Shown here one piece after another: positions 42,623 to 51,929 of a stretch of DNA of 64,000 bases (position 1 is its first letter; the number at the start of each line of letters is the position of its first letter). Under the pieces are notes generated by a model. That model did no database searches. It had not been told where the DNA came from and saw only the letters and a list, made by a program, of their open reading frames with translations. Source of the DNA: Myxococcales bacterium (GTDB taxonomy: Bacteria; Myxococcota_A; Polyangia; Fen-1088); contig JAGTJU010000009.1 in assembly GCA_022184915.1 (NCBI GenBank), positions 1 through 64,000 of the forward strand, in the 5' to 3' direction. The position numbers were made by a program, and so were the translations under genes.

Positions 42623-43051
42623 ATGGCAATCAAAGCTTTGAACCCTTACCTCAACTTCAACGGAAGCGCCGAAGCCGCGATCAGACTCTACCAAAGCGCG
42701 CTTGGCGCGGAGCTCCAGGGACCCCTGATGCGCTTCGGAGACATGCCCGCGGTCCCCGACACCCCCACCTGCGCTCCTGAGCAGAAAAACCACGTGATGC
42801 ATTCCCAGCTCAAGGTCGGTGGCGGCGTCATCATGGTGTCTGACACGATGAGGGGCGGCCCGATGCCCCCCGGGGGACAGGTGCAGGTGACACTGCACTT
42901 CGACGACCCCGTCGACATGGCGCAGAAATTCGAGGCGCTCGCCTCGGGAGGCACGGTGACCATGCCTCTTGGCGATACCTTTTGGGGCGCCAAGTTTGGC
43001 ATGCTCACCGACGCCTTCGGCATACAGTGGATGTTCAACTGCGATCTTTAA
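42623..43051 (+). CDS. VOC-family (PhnB-like) protein
   Basis: A 142-residue protein of the glyoxalase/bleomycin-resistance (VOC) superfamily, PhnB-like branch: ALNPYLNFNGSAEAAIRLYQ, GADLQ-like ALGAELQGPLMRFGDMP, KNHVMHSQLKVGGGVIMVSD, TLHFDDPVDMAQKFEALASG and FWGAKFGMLTDAFGIQWMFN. AAGGAGA precedes the ATG by about 8 bases. PhnB-like proteins often occur near ECF sigma factors and DGPF proteins in actinobacteria and myxobacteria, so it may belong functionally with the ECF42 pair. The substrate is unknown. Confidence 0.9.
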   Translation: MAIKALNPYLNFNGSAEAAIRLYQSALGAELQGPLMRFGDMPAVPDTPTCAPEQKNHVMHSQLKVGGGVIMVSDTMRGGPMPPGGQVQVTLHFDDPVDMAQKFEALASGGTVTMPLGDTFWGAKFGMLTDAFGIQWMFNCDL

Positions 43052-43412
43052 AGGCCCAAGCCTCACTGCGCGAACATCGGCTTCGCACGACAGCAGCGTG
43101 ATCCCACACGAGTCAGCCGTGCAGGAGCTCCTTGCGAGGAAACAGCTGCACGCGCTGTCTCGCCTCGACATGCGTACGCGTTTGGCCACGCTGCCTCGCG
43201 TTGCGCCCCCGCTCCGTGAGCACGGCCCTGTCGGGCCTCTTCGGGCACCCCTGCCCGGTTTTGTCGCGCCCACGTGTATAGTAGGAGATGCCCTTTCGAG
43301 CTCCCGCCGACATCGTTGATTCGCGTTCATCTCCACAACGTCCCCCCCCGTTTGGTCGGCGGCCACACGCCGGAGCGTCGGATTTTGGGCACGGCACCTG
43401 GGCCAGTGCCTG
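43052..43412. other. Intergenic stretch without recognised gene
   Basis: Several overlapping short open frames exist on both strands, as expected at this GC content, but none has a ribosome binding site or a recognisable protein family. The stretch should hold the promoter of the gene at 43413; no clear -35/-10 pair was found. Confidence 0.5.
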
Positions 43413-45116
43413 ATGGGCATGCTGGCCCGCCTGACCGCTCTCTCAATTGCCTCGTGTCTTCTCGACGCGCCCCTCACGGAGGGACAGCGCCTCGAGGCGG
43501 GCCGGATCTCTGCCCTCGTGTCCCTGGCCTCGGACGGGGCCGCGGTGGCCTTTTACGGTGTGCCGGGGAACGGTAGCACCGGCATCGTCAAGCGGTGGTC
43601 GAAGGCCAGTGCCTCGGCATCGACTGTCGCCACCACACTTCCCTTGGTGGACGGCAGAGTGTTTTCCCCCGGGTCGGCGATGTTGTCGATCGAAGGCACA
43701 AACGTGGCCCTCAGAGAGTACCGTCTGGATAGCTCGGCAACCGCCTCCACGAAGACAACGCTGCTCGATCCTCGCTCCGGGAGCCCCGTGGAAGGAGGGC
43801 GCGAGCAGCGCTTCGATGCCCTGGGACTGCGCGTGTTCGTGGAGTCGATGCCAACAGAATCAAAGCTGCGGTTCCAAAACATCGATCCGCTCAAGCCGTG
43901 TGAACTCACGGTAACGACCGACCCCGAGCCGTCGCTCCGTCCCCTCGCGCGCGGGGTGGCCACCGTTTCACGTCGTGAGGCAGCCGCAACGGATCCCTCG
44001 CGCGAAACAACCGGAGGCACGGCGCGAGCCCGCGAGCTCATCTTGGTGAAGCCAGACTGCCAGCTCGAGACAACGGGCCTCGCGGTCCAGCGCATCGCCA
44101 CCTACCAAGCCGACAGCTTGAAGGATGGGTTGGTGGTGGAACTCCGAACCCTCGTCACCGAGGGCGGTGCACGAACCGAGTCCCTGGTGTACTTCTTCGC
44201 CACGGAGACGGCCCCGGCGCGCACGATCGCGCTCCCTTCGGCTCAGTCGGTGGTGACCTCCGCCTTGGGAGGACTTCTGGCCTCCTTTACCTCCGGGTAT
44301 GAAACGCAAGCCGCGCTCGAGCTGGTCGATCTGTCGGACGGCACCAGGCTCGCGCCTGCGCTCGCAGGGGGGGACATCATCCGTGAGGTCATTGCGCGCC
44401 CGGGCACCGATGAACTTTGGATCGTAATGAACGCTGCCCCGGGGGCATCCACGCCGGAGGATCCCGATCCGAACCTCTTCGAGGCCCGCCGTCTGTGGCG
44501 CGGTCATCGGCCCGGGGCAGGGGCGCCGTTGTCCTTTGAACCCGTGCCGCTCGAGGCCTACTGGCGGGACTCGTTCGGAACCGTCGCGGTGCCAGGAAAG
44601 TTCGCAGAGGAAGCGGAGACCCGCTTTACGTCTGACGGCAAACTGACGCTCTCGACCGGCGCGCAGGGAGTTTTTGTGGTCGACGCCGACACGGCAGGCA
44701 CGGCCATGCGCAGGCAGGCCTTCGGGCCGGGCACGTACGGCGCGGGGCTCGCTTACCTTGGGGCCAACACCGTGATCGTGTGGGGCAGTCTCGACCAAGT
44801 GGACGCGTCGGAGCGGCTGTCCCTGGCGCGTGTCGACCTTGCGACCGGCGCCAGTGAGCGGCTTACGGACACGAGCGGCTCAGTCTTCTTGACGAAGAAC
44901 AAAGCGCTCTTCGTCGACCAAGCCGACTCGGCCTTTTCGCCTGCCCTTCTCACGGTCGTTTCGGCCGCGACCACCCAGCGGCTTGCCAGCTACGTGCGCA
45001 GCGTCTCCGTGGTAGCGCCCCCCGATCCGGCGGCACCCCTGGACGTCTTTTATGCCATCCAAGCCCCTTTACGGTCGGAGATCGACGGCCTTTGGCACAC
45101 GGAGCTCTCTCGATGA
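43413..45116 (+). CDS. Putative lipoprotein, beta-propeller-like, coupled to a TonB-dependent receptor
   Basis: A 567-residue protein. A short signal (LARLTALSIASC) ends at a likely lipobox Cys. The rest has many repeated strand-turn units (AGRISALVSLASDGAAVAFY, SAMLSIEGTNVALREYRLDS, DELWIVMNAAPGAS, AGLAYLGANTVIVWGSLDQV), consistent with a beta-propeller. No family could be named. It overlaps the receptor gene by 4 bases (ATGA), so the two products are probably made together; a role as a surface-exposed partner of the receptor is inference. ATG at 43413 or 43419 can serve as start. Confidence 0.72.
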   Translation: MGMLARLTALSIASCLLDAPLTEGQRLEAGRISALVSLASDGAAVAFYGVPGNGSTGIVKRWSKASASASTVATTLPLVDGRVFSPGSAMLSIEGTNVALREYRLDSSATASTKTTLLDPRSGSPVEGGREQRFDALGLRVFVESMPTESKLRFQNIDPLKPCELTVTTDPEPSLRPLARGVATVSRREAAATDPSRETTGGTARARELILVKPDCQLETTGLAVQRIATYQADSLKDGLVVELRTLVTEGGARTESLVYFFATETAPARTIALPSAQSVVTSALGGLLASFTSGYETQAALELVDLSDGTRLAPALAGGDIIREVIARPGTDELWIVMNAAPGASTPEDPDPNLFEARRLWRGHRPGAGAPLSFEPVPLEAYWRDSFGTVAVPGKFAEEAETRFTSDGKLTLSTGAQGVFVVDADTAGTAMRRQAFGPGTYGAGLAYLGANTVIVWGSLDQVDASERLSLARVDLATGASERLTDTSGSVFLTKNKALFVDQADSAFSPALLTVVSAATTQRLASYVRSVSVVAPPDPAAPLDVFYAIQAPLRSEIDGLWHTELSR

Positions 45117-47095
45117 AGTCGCAGGCCTCGAGACGACGAGCTTTGTGGCACATGAAGCGTGGGGTCTTGCTGTGGGCCTGGCTTTCCGCCACGGCCTGGC
45201 TCACACCGATGGCGCGCGCGGCCGAAGCCGACGCACAGGCCTCTGCGGGTTCGTTGGATGAGCAGGCCCTCGAAACAGCCTACGAAGATCCCGACCTCGA
45301 CGTGTACGTGGTCGAAGAGAAGACGCCCCGCAAAGCCGCCGAAGGGCGGAAGATGAAGGCATCCGAACTCCGTGAACTTCCGGGGAGCTTCGGAGATCCT
45401 CTTCGCGCCATGCAGGCTTTGCCCGGCGTCTCGGTGCCCACCTGGCCCGTCAACTACATGGTGGTCCGAGGCAGCAATCCAGGAACGAACGGGATCTTCA
45501 TCGACGACATCGAGATCCCGATGGCCTACCACTTCCTGTTTGGGCCTGGCGTGGTCCATCCCTACATGATTGAGTCCCTCGAATTTCACCCGGGCTCGTA
45601 TGGGGCCGAAAAGGGCGGATTCATCGGAGGTATCTCCGAGTTCAAAACACGCCAAACGCCGATGGATCGGCCGCACGTCGAACTCGATGCGCGGGTCGTG
45701 GACGTGGGGGCTATCGTCACGACGCCACTTGGCAGACGCCACGGCCTCCAAGCGGCCGGGCGGTATTCGTACGCGGGGGCGCTCCTTTCGGCGTTGTCTT
45801 CATCACTCACCCTGAACTACTGGGACTACCAGCTCCGGACCGACCACGTCTTCGAAAACGCGCATCTGTCCCTACTGCTCCTTGGAAGCGACGACGCCAT
45901 GGACTTCGGAGACGCCAGCGAGGCGCTGTTCCTGCGCACGGGCTTTCATCGACAGCTCGTTCGACATGAACTTTATTTCGGAAATTTCGAGCTGCGCTCT
46001 CGACTTGCCACCGCCTACGAGCGCTCGACGTTGACGTCGAAAAGCATCTTCAACACGGGCATTCGGGCCTTCAAGTTCGATCCGAACGTGACCCTGACTT
46101 GGTCGGGCGTTCCTGAACTGACGCTCTCGGCAGGCACCGACGCCAAAGTGGCTCTCTTCAGGCCCATCGACACGGGCGTTCCAGGCCAGCCGCCCTTCGA
46201 AGACGCGGTGCTCAACGAGGCCCTCAAAGAACGAGACGTGCTTTACCTGGCCGGCTTCGTCAAGGCCGCCTGGCGCCCGGGGCGCATCGTGGACCTGGAA
46301 ACGGGGCTCCGGGTAGAAGGTTATTCCGAATCTGGCGAGACGCAGGCTTTCCTCTCTCCCCGACTGGCGCTCGCGCTGCATGTCACGCCCAGCGTCGACT
46401 TGTACACCTCCGCGGGACGGCTTGCGCAGATGGCGAGCATGCCCATTCTCGTACCTGGCTTCAATCAGTTCGGCTTGAGCCGGTACGGGCTGCAAAGGGC
46501 CTGGCAGGGTGCCGTGGGCGCCCGTTTGTCGAAGGATGGGCTCGAGGTCGATCTTTCCGTGTTCGCAAACCGCGGAACCGTCACTGACATCCGCAACCCC
46601 GTCAACAGCAACATCACGGGCTCCGATTACCTTACGGTTCGAGACGGGTTGGCCTACGGCATCGAATCGCTCCTGCGTCGTCCCAGCCATTACAAGATCA
46701 GCGGCTTCGTATCGCATACCTTCTCTCGCGCCGAACGGAAGGAGCCACTCGGCCTCGTGCTGCCTTCGATGTGGGACCAACGCCACAACTTGAACGCCGC
46801 CATCAACATGCGATTTGGCGAGTGGTCGATGGGCTCGCACGCACAGGTGGTCACGGGGCGGCCGGCTGTGGTCAGCCTGGGCCTGGGAGACACGAGGCTG
46901 ACCCGCCTGCCCACCCAAGTGCGCCTGGATCTTCGCGCTGAGCGGGGCTTCAAGCTGGAAAAAAGCAACCTCATCGTTTACCTCGAGGTGGCCAACGTTC
47001 TGGGACAACCACAGTACGTGGGGTTTCTGGCTGGCGAGACGGAGGAAGCCCTGACGGCTCCCCTGCCGATGCTGGGCGTGCGCTGGACACAGTAG
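45113..47095 (+). CDS. TonB-dependent receptor
   Basis: A 660-residue outer-membrane receptor. A signal (LLWAWLSATAWLTPMARA) and a short TonB-box-like stretch (DLDVYVVEEK) precede the plug domain (about 60-200: LPGSFGDPLRAMQALPGVSV, NYMVVRGSNPGTNGIFIDDI, SYGAEKGGFIGGISEF). The beta-barrel runs to the C-terminus with typical aromatic strands, ending MLGVRWTQ. It is shorter than most siderophore receptors. The substrate is unknown. It is translationally coupled to the propeller-like lipoprotein before it and is followed by a metzincin lipoprotein 158 bases on, which could suggest peptide uptake. Confidence 0.87.
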   Translation: MKSQASRRRALWHMKRGVLLWAWLSATAWLTPMARAAEADAQASAGSLDEQALETAYEDPDLDVYVVEEKTPRKAAEGRKMKASELRELPGSFGDPLRAMQALPGVSVPTWPVNYMVVRGSNPGTNGIFIDDIEIPMAYHFLFGPGVVHPYMIESLEFHPGSYGAEKGGFIGGISEFKTRQTPMDRPHVELDARVVDVGAIVTTPLGRRHGLQAAGRYSYAGALLSALSSSLTLNYWDYQLRTDHVFENAHLSLLLLGSDDAMDFGDASEALFLRTGFHRQLVRHELYFGNFELRSRLATAYERSTLTSKSIFNTGIRAFKFDPNVTLTWSGVPELTLSAGTDAKVALFRPIDTGVPGQPPFEDAVLNEALKERDVLYLAGFVKAAWRPGRIVDLETGLRVEGYSESGETQAFLSPRLALALHVTPSVDLYTSAGRLAQMASMPILVPGFNQFGLSRYGLQRAWQGAVGARLSKDGLEVDLSVFANRGTVTDIRNPVNSNITGSDYLTVRDGLAYGIESLLRRPSHYKISGFVSHTFSRAERKEPLGLVLPSMWDQRHNLNAAINMRFGEWSMGSHAQVVTGRPAVVSLGLGDTRLTRLPTQVRLDLRAERGFKLEKSNLIVYLEVANVLGQPQYVGFLAGETEEALTAPLPMLGVRWTQ

Positions 47096-47253
47096 GGGGG
47101 GCAAAGGCAGAGGAACAACGGCACGAGCCGTCCGGCGGCGGGGGGCCCTACGCCGCGTCACATCAGGACAATCGTCAAGCTCGTTGCACTTTCTTCGCGA
47201 CCCGGCTCAACGAGACGGCTCTCCAGGACGCTATGTCGAACAAAGGAGTCATG

Positions 47254-48396
47254 ATGAACAGCCTAGGTCGCTTCGCCACGCTTTCGGTCCTGAGCTTTAC
47301 CCTGGGGACCCAGTCAGGGTGCCTTTTTGAGGGCGATGAGGGGGAGGAAGGGAACGACCCCTTCTACACCGCAACGCCCCAAGACAGGTCCGTCTTCGCC
47401 TCTCTCTTCGAGCCTGCCCCCTACGGGGACCCTGTGTGTGACCAAGAAGGTTCGGAACTCGCCGGCGAGCGCGAACTGAGGCTTTTCACGAACGGGCCTT
47501 TCCAGATGGAGCGCTTCACGAAAGGGCTGGCTCGGTACTACAGGCGTCACGGGCTGCAGTTTTTCACCCGGTTCGAGGCCACGGAGCTCGAGCTCCCCTA
47601 CGTGCTCGAGACAGACCAGAAGCGCCTGGAAGCCGCCGCGAGGAAGAAGTTTCCCAAGGTCGACTTCGACGCGGAGACGTTCATGGGAACGGACGAGGAA
47701 CTCCTCGAGATCTATGGCTATACGATCGGTCTGATGACGGCGCCCCTGGTCGATTTCGCAAAGCGGCACGGGAAGCAACCCGCCAGCGTCACGAACATCG
47801 TGCTCGTCGACAAAATCGGCAGCACCGACGAGCTCGAGGAGGAGAACGAAGACATCGCGGGCCTGGCGTTGTCTCCCGCTCTCATCGACGCCTTTCGTGC
47901 CGGAGATCCCGAGTCTCCGGAAGCGCAACTGTGGACGCAACTGGCCCTGCCGCCAGGGTTCAACGCCATGATGTTCCTCGATGCGCAGCTCCTCGAGCGG
48001 ATCGGTGACAAGGTGCCCGTGGTCATCGACTTGACCGTGGCACACGAGTTCGGACATACAGGAGGCCTCACCCACCACGAGGACACGAGCAATCTCATGA
48101 CGGCCGAGACGACACCCACCAACGCACGCTGCGAAAGTCGACTCGCTCCCGACCAGCTGGCCACGCTCTCAGCCAATCTGAACGTGGGCCCGAGCAACGG
48201 GCAATCCCAGGCGCTGACTGTCGAAGAAGGCCCTTTTGAAGCTCCCCTGGCTCGTGAGACGTCCTCCGGAGCGAAGCTTGACCTTCGTCAGAACCGATGG
48301 AAGTCCCTCCGTGCCCAGCTGACCTCCCCGAGTGGCCATCCCGAAAAGCTCATCCACGCTTTGCTCCACGCGCCCAGGCCTCACCCTCACGACTGA
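47254..48396 (+). CDS. Metzincin-type metalloprotease lipoprotein
   Basis: A 380-residue predicted lipoprotein (ATLSVLSFTLGTQSGC). The zinc site HEFGHTGGLTH at residues 264-274 is the extended HExxHxxGxxH of metzincins, followed by a Met-turn candidate (NLMTAE, Met282). The catalytic Glu265 is present, so the enzyme should be active. The N-terminal 230 residues are not recognised. Of three possible in-frame ATG codons, the one at 47254 has AGGAG at the best spacing (5 bases). It sits at the envelope next to a TonB-dependent receptor, so protein or peptide breakdown outside the cell is plausible. Confidence 0.85.
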   Translation: MNSLGRFATLSVLSFTLGTQSGCLFEGDEGEEGNDPFYTATPQDRSVFASLFEPAPYGDPVCDQEGSELAGERELRLFTNGPFQMERFTKGLARYYRRHGLQFFTRFEATELELPYVLETDQKRLEAAARKKFPKVDFDAETFMGTDEELLEIYGYTIGLMTAPLVDFAKRHGKQPASVTNIVLVDKIGSTDELEEENEDIAGLALSPALIDAFRAGDPESPEAQLWTQLALPPGFNAMMFLDAQLLERIGDKVPVVIDLTVAHEFGHTGGLTHHEDTSNLMTAETTPTNARCESRLAPDQLATLSANLNVGPSNGQSQALTVEEGPFEAPLARETSSGAKLDLRQNRWKSLRAQLTSPSGHPEKLIHALLHAPRPHPHD

Positions 48397-48455
48397 GCGG
48401 CCCGGGCTGCGATTCACCGGCATCTTCCCTACGCTCTCGTCCCCGGACTTAACGA

Positions 48456-48474
48456 TCTCTATTCGATATAGAGA
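48456..48474. terminator. A/T-rich hairpin at convergent gene ends
   Basis: TCTCTAT and ATAGAGA form a 7-bp stem with a 5-base loop. It overlaps the last codons and stop of the minus-strand membrane protein gene, between it and the converging metzincin gene. It is weak, without T-run, and may act on either transcript. Confidence 0.35.
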
Positions 48475-50045
48475 CGCTTGCCTTTTGCGAGCAAGCGATG
48501 CCAGATCCGCTTTCCGGTGCGAACCACGTGCAGTTCCGTCGCACCATCGAGCTCTCCGGGTTTGAACTCGCGAAACCGCCATTTTCCGATCCGGCTTACC
48601 GAGAGCCAACTCCCCGGAGTGGCATTTTCGTTGATCTCTCTGTAGTCGAGCTGATCTGGATCCTTCTTCGAATAGAACAAGTAATAAATGTACGGCTGGT
48701 TGATCCAGTTATTGACGTGAACCTCGTCGTACTGGGACTCCAAGGCAATCGACTTCTCGAAGACTTGTTTCAGCCCATACTGGAACTCAAACCGCCAGTC
48801 CCGGCGGTGACCGGACCAGTACACTGAAACCCAGGCAGGAGTCTCGATGGCAAGGACAGTCAAGAGCGTCAAGCACACCAGTCTGACATGTCGGACTTCC
48901 CGCAACCAAGACAAGGCATGAGACAGTCCGATGCTCACGAACAGAATCGCGATCGGAAAGCCGTGAACGGTTCGATTCAACTGCAGCCGATCGTAGACGA
49001 CCACTGACGGTATTGGGTAGAGAACGAGGAGGATCAGGAGCTCAATAGCCCGATTGCGAATGAGACTCGTCTCGGGCCAACGCTTCAGGCTTACGGCCAC
49101 GGCAATCGCGATTCCCAAGTAGAAGAAGGCCGCCACGATCGGACTGATTGCGCCGTATCCCGAAACGTGGTGAGTCAGGTTCGTATCACCTCTGCCAAAG
49201 AAGAAGTCTGGCGACAGATACTCCCCGTATCGGATCAAGACTTCCCAGATGAGCTGGGGCTTATCAAGTGCATCCTCGAGCGGCAGCCTCATCATATTGA
49301 AGCGAGCGTTGTATCGTTGGGGATCCTTGAAGACGAGGATGTACATCGGCGAAATGAGCGCTACGTAGCCAAGCCACACCGGCACGCCCACACGAAGCCG
49401 GGGCCTAACGTACGTCACGAGAAGACCCAATACGACCAAAGGGGCGAACAACTTCTGTGTTGGGTATGAATATGTCCACAGGGCAGCTGAGAGTACGAAC
49501 CCCAACCAGCGCCCCCACACCGCCCTGCCCTTGGCCTCGATGGCGCGGTGAAATGCCAGCAAAGCCAACAGCATGGTGAACGTGACCAGAGACGGTGGAA
49601 TGGCCCATCTCGAGAGCGGTACGTGCCAGGGAGAGACCGCCAGCAGACCAGCTCCCGCAAGTGCTACCCGAGAAGGCACCTCGAAGCGCTGAATCAACGC
49701 GTACATGAGCGGGATCGACGCTGTACCGGCAAGTGCCGTCGGTAGCCTCACCACTGTTTCGGATAGCCCGAAGAGACCCACGAAGGGCACTGTAAGGTAT
49801 GTCAGTAGAGGAGAGACCCAATCCTCGAAGCTCTCGAACAGAACGGGAAGGAACGTTCCGTGGTGGTCACTAAGGGTGTGCCAAAGGCAGTAAGCGTCGT
49901 ACCCGCCCACGGCCTCGTCCTGGTTGAGGGACAAGGGCATGCGGTCGAGAGCCCAAAGCCTAAGCCCTCCTCCCATGACAACCAGGGCGATCAGGCCCCA
50001 TCGCTCCATGAGCACGTCTTGTCGCGTCGCATTGGGCTCAGCCAT
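48459..50045 (-). CDS. GT39/ArnT-like membrane glycosyltransferase
   Basis: A 528-residue polytopic membrane protein with about 10-12 helices. The N-terminal part has the family pattern: a first helix, then acidic residues in a periplasmic loop (LSLNQDEAVGGYDAYCLWHT), as in the PMT/ArnT (dolichyl-phosphate-mannose or polyprenyl-phosphate-sugar) superfamily. Helices LTYLTVPFVGLFGLSETVVR and AVSPWHVPLSRWAIPPSLVT follow. The C-terminal 100 residues form a soluble domain (WRFEFQYGLKQVFEKSIALE, QPYIYYLFYSKKDPDQLDY). It should transfer a sugar from a polyprenyl carrier onto protein or lipid on the outer face of the inner membrane. AAGGA precedes the ATG at 50045. Confidence 0.85.
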   Translation of the reverse strand: MAEPNATRQDVLMERWGLIALVVMGGGLRLWALDRMPLSLNQDEAVGGYDAYCLWHTLSDHHGTFLPVLFESFEDWVSPLLTYLTVPFVGLFGLSETVVRLPTALAGTASIPLMYALIQRFEVPSRVALAGAGLLAVSPWHVPLSRWAIPPSLVTFTMLLALLAFHRAIEAKGRAVWGRWLGFVLSAALWTYSYPTQKLFAPLVVLGLLVTYVRPRLRVGVPVWLGYVALISPMYILVFKDPQRYNARFNMMRLPLEDALDKPQLIWEVLIRYGEYLSPDFFFGRGDTNLTHHVSGYGAISPIVAAFFYLGIAIAVAVSLKRWPETSLIRNRAIELLILLVLYPIPSVVVYDRLQLNRTVHGFPIAILFVSIGLSHALSWLREVRHVRLVCLTLLTVLAIETPAWVSVYWSGHRRDWRFEFQYGLKQVFEKSIALESQYDEVHVNNWINQPYIYYLFYSKKDPDQLDYREINENATPGSWLSVSRIGKWRFREFKPGELDGATELHVVRTGKRIWHRLLAKGKRLYIE

Positions 50046-50239
50046 TTGTTTCCTTGCCATGCTTTATTACGCGGGCTGGAGTCTCGCAAACGGCGCGATG
50101 CCGAACGAACAAATGTCTGAGCCGCGGCACTTGGGGGTTCTCTACAGGGAGACAAACATAAGTGCCGTATTCTCGAACAGACCCAGTCATGATTCCGGAG
50201 CCATCGATACCCTCATCGAGCATTCTAACGCGAGCGCGA

Positions 50240-51481
50240 ATGAAGCTGGCGCTCGGCCTGCTCGCGCTTGGCAGCCTGGCGGCGGGAGGATGTGGCGACG
50301 CCACGACGGATGTGTCCTACGTGGGCACGCCACTCTTTCGAGTCAGGGGTCAGCTGACTGGTGAGCTGCCCAAGACGCCGCTCGTCAGTCCCAAAGTGGG
50401 CATCGCGTGGGCCACATCAGATTCGGGCTCAGAGTCGATCGCGGGGCAGACCGTGGGCATTCGCACTGATGCCTTCCCGGCGGCTTTCGACCTTGCGATC
50501 ATGGCACCTCCGCCCGCAAACGCCGTCGGCTTCTTTGGCGGAGAGCCTACGCCTGGCATTGCCCTTGGCCAGATATGGGCGTTCGATGACGTCGACGGCG
50601 ACGGAAAGTTCGCACAAACCTTCTCAGAGTCCGATGACATCGCTGCACCCGACAAGATTTTCGGCGCCGCCCAGGGGCTTTGGATCGGATACGTGGTCGA
50701 TGCCGAAGCGACAATCGCTGGCGTGGTTGCCACAGCCGATCCACTCTCCGAGGCCTTTAAAGCGCGTCTTCGTTCCCTCGAAGGCAAGTATTTCGTCTAC
50801 GCACCCTGCGAATTTCTGGAGGCCATGGGGGATGCAAGCGACGGCAGTCTCTTTCGCTCCTCCGCTGACGACACGAAGATACTGATGTTCGAGCCAGCCG
50901 CGTCGATGTCAGACGCCGCCTTCGAGTCCCTTTTTTGTTCCCCTCGTCCGCTGAATCCCATAACCGAAGAGGAACAACAGGCGTTCGATGCTTGCGTGTC
51001 GGGGACCCCAGCGGGAAAAACATCCTTGAAGGTCTCCGGGCTGGCTGCAGGGCAGCTGGTGATCTTCACGGAAACCGAGGCAGACAACGCCTTCGTCGGA
51101 TATAGAAGCTTTGGAGACGACTTTACAGTCTTCGATAGCTTCAAGATGCCCACGCGCTACTGGGTAGACTTCGAGGAAGGCGAGGAGCCAGAGGCGTTTT
51201 CGGAGGCAGCGCTCGGAAACACGTCCTTCTTCTTCGACTTGCCGGAGAAGGGAATTCGCGTTGGCGGACCCGACACGCGGCTTTGTGCCGAGACCCGTGT
51301 CTTCACAGACTTTGTGAAACCCACCACGGAGACTCAGTTCAAGGTGGTGTTTGCGGCGCTCTCGAATCTGAGATCAGGTCCGAACTGTGGCGACCCCGTC
51401 GAGGGTTGGCTGCACGTGTGCCTGCGCGATTCCGATAAACTTTCCCCCGAGAGCGCCGCTCTCCCGGACCCCTCTCCCTGA
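50240..51481 (+). CDS. Putative lipoprotein, function unknown
   Basis: A 413-residue predicted lipoprotein; MKLALGLLALGSLAAGGC is a clean lipoprotein signal. The mature protein is acidic, with four or more Cys (PCEFLEAM, LFCSPRPL, FDACVSGT, HVCLRDSD) and alternating strands. A DDVDGDGKFAQTF stretch looks like a calcium-binding loop. No family could be named. It is divergent from the glycosyltransferase gene and followed by decayed genes on the other strand. Confidence 0.75.
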   Translation: MKLALGLLALGSLAAGGCGDATTDVSYVGTPLFRVRGQLTGELPKTPLVSPKVGIAWATSDSGSESIAGQTVGIRTDAFPAAFDLAIMAPPPANAVGFFGGEPTPGIALGQIWAFDDVDGDGKFAQTFSESDDIAAPDKIFGAAQGLWIGYVVDAEATIAGVVATADPLSEAFKARLRSLEGKYFVYAPCEFLEAMGDASDGSLFRSSADDTKILMFEPAASMSDAAFESLFCSPRPLNPITEEEQQAFDACVSGTPAGKTSLKVSGLAAGQLVIFTETEADNAFVGYRSFGDDFTVFDSFKMPTRYWVDFEEGEEPEAFSEAALGNTSFFFDLPEKGIRVGGPDTRLCAETRVFTDFVKPTTETQFKVVFAALSNLRSGPNCGDPVEGWLHVCLRDSDKLSPESAALPDPSP

Positions 51482-51551
51482 GGCTCAGCCGGTGACGGGA
51501 GCGGCAGGAGCTCCGGGGAACGCCAGCAGCCTGGCTCGTGTTCGAATCGGT

Positions 51552-51893
51552 TTACGAAGGGTTTGTTAGCGTCTTCGTCATGAGGGCGTTTTGCATGCTG
51601 ACGCCCCTCACGACGACCGTCCGCTGATTGACCAGCTCGAAACCGAAACGCAAGAAGAAGGGCTGCGCGGTGAGACTTACATGAGAGTAGAGCGAAGGCA
51701 GGTCCATCATGGAGGCTCTGAGCATGATGTGTTTCATCAAATGCCTGCCAACACCCTGCTTGGCGTGCGTGGCACTGACATAAAACTGGTCGATGTATCC
51801 GTCGTTCTGGAGATCCGCGAACCCCACGATGACGCCGTCATTCTCCACGACGAAGGGGCGATTGCGCTGCAAGCGAGCGACCCATTCATCCAT
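51552..51893 (-). pseudogene. GNAT acetyltransferase lacking its N-terminus
   Basis: 113 residues of a GNAT N-acetyltransferase with the acetyl-CoA loop intact (YIDQFYVSATHAKQGVGRHL). The rest of the fold runs to the normal end (LTAQPFFLRFGFELVNQRTV). Upstream of the ATG the frame still encodes AWAPETRDMDEWVARLQ, as in full-length relatives, but a TGA stops it about 15 codons earlier, and the first 40 or so residues of the family are missing. It joins the end of the broken VWA-type gene there. A functional short protein from the ATG is possible but unlikely. Confidence 0.65.
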
Positions 51894-51929
51894 ATCTCGA
51901 GTCTCAGGGGCCCACGCCTCGACCTGGCG

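Noticed and set aside
45872-47161. 429-codon minus-strand frame
   Set aside because: Antisense to the TonB-dependent receptor; low-complexity basic composition.
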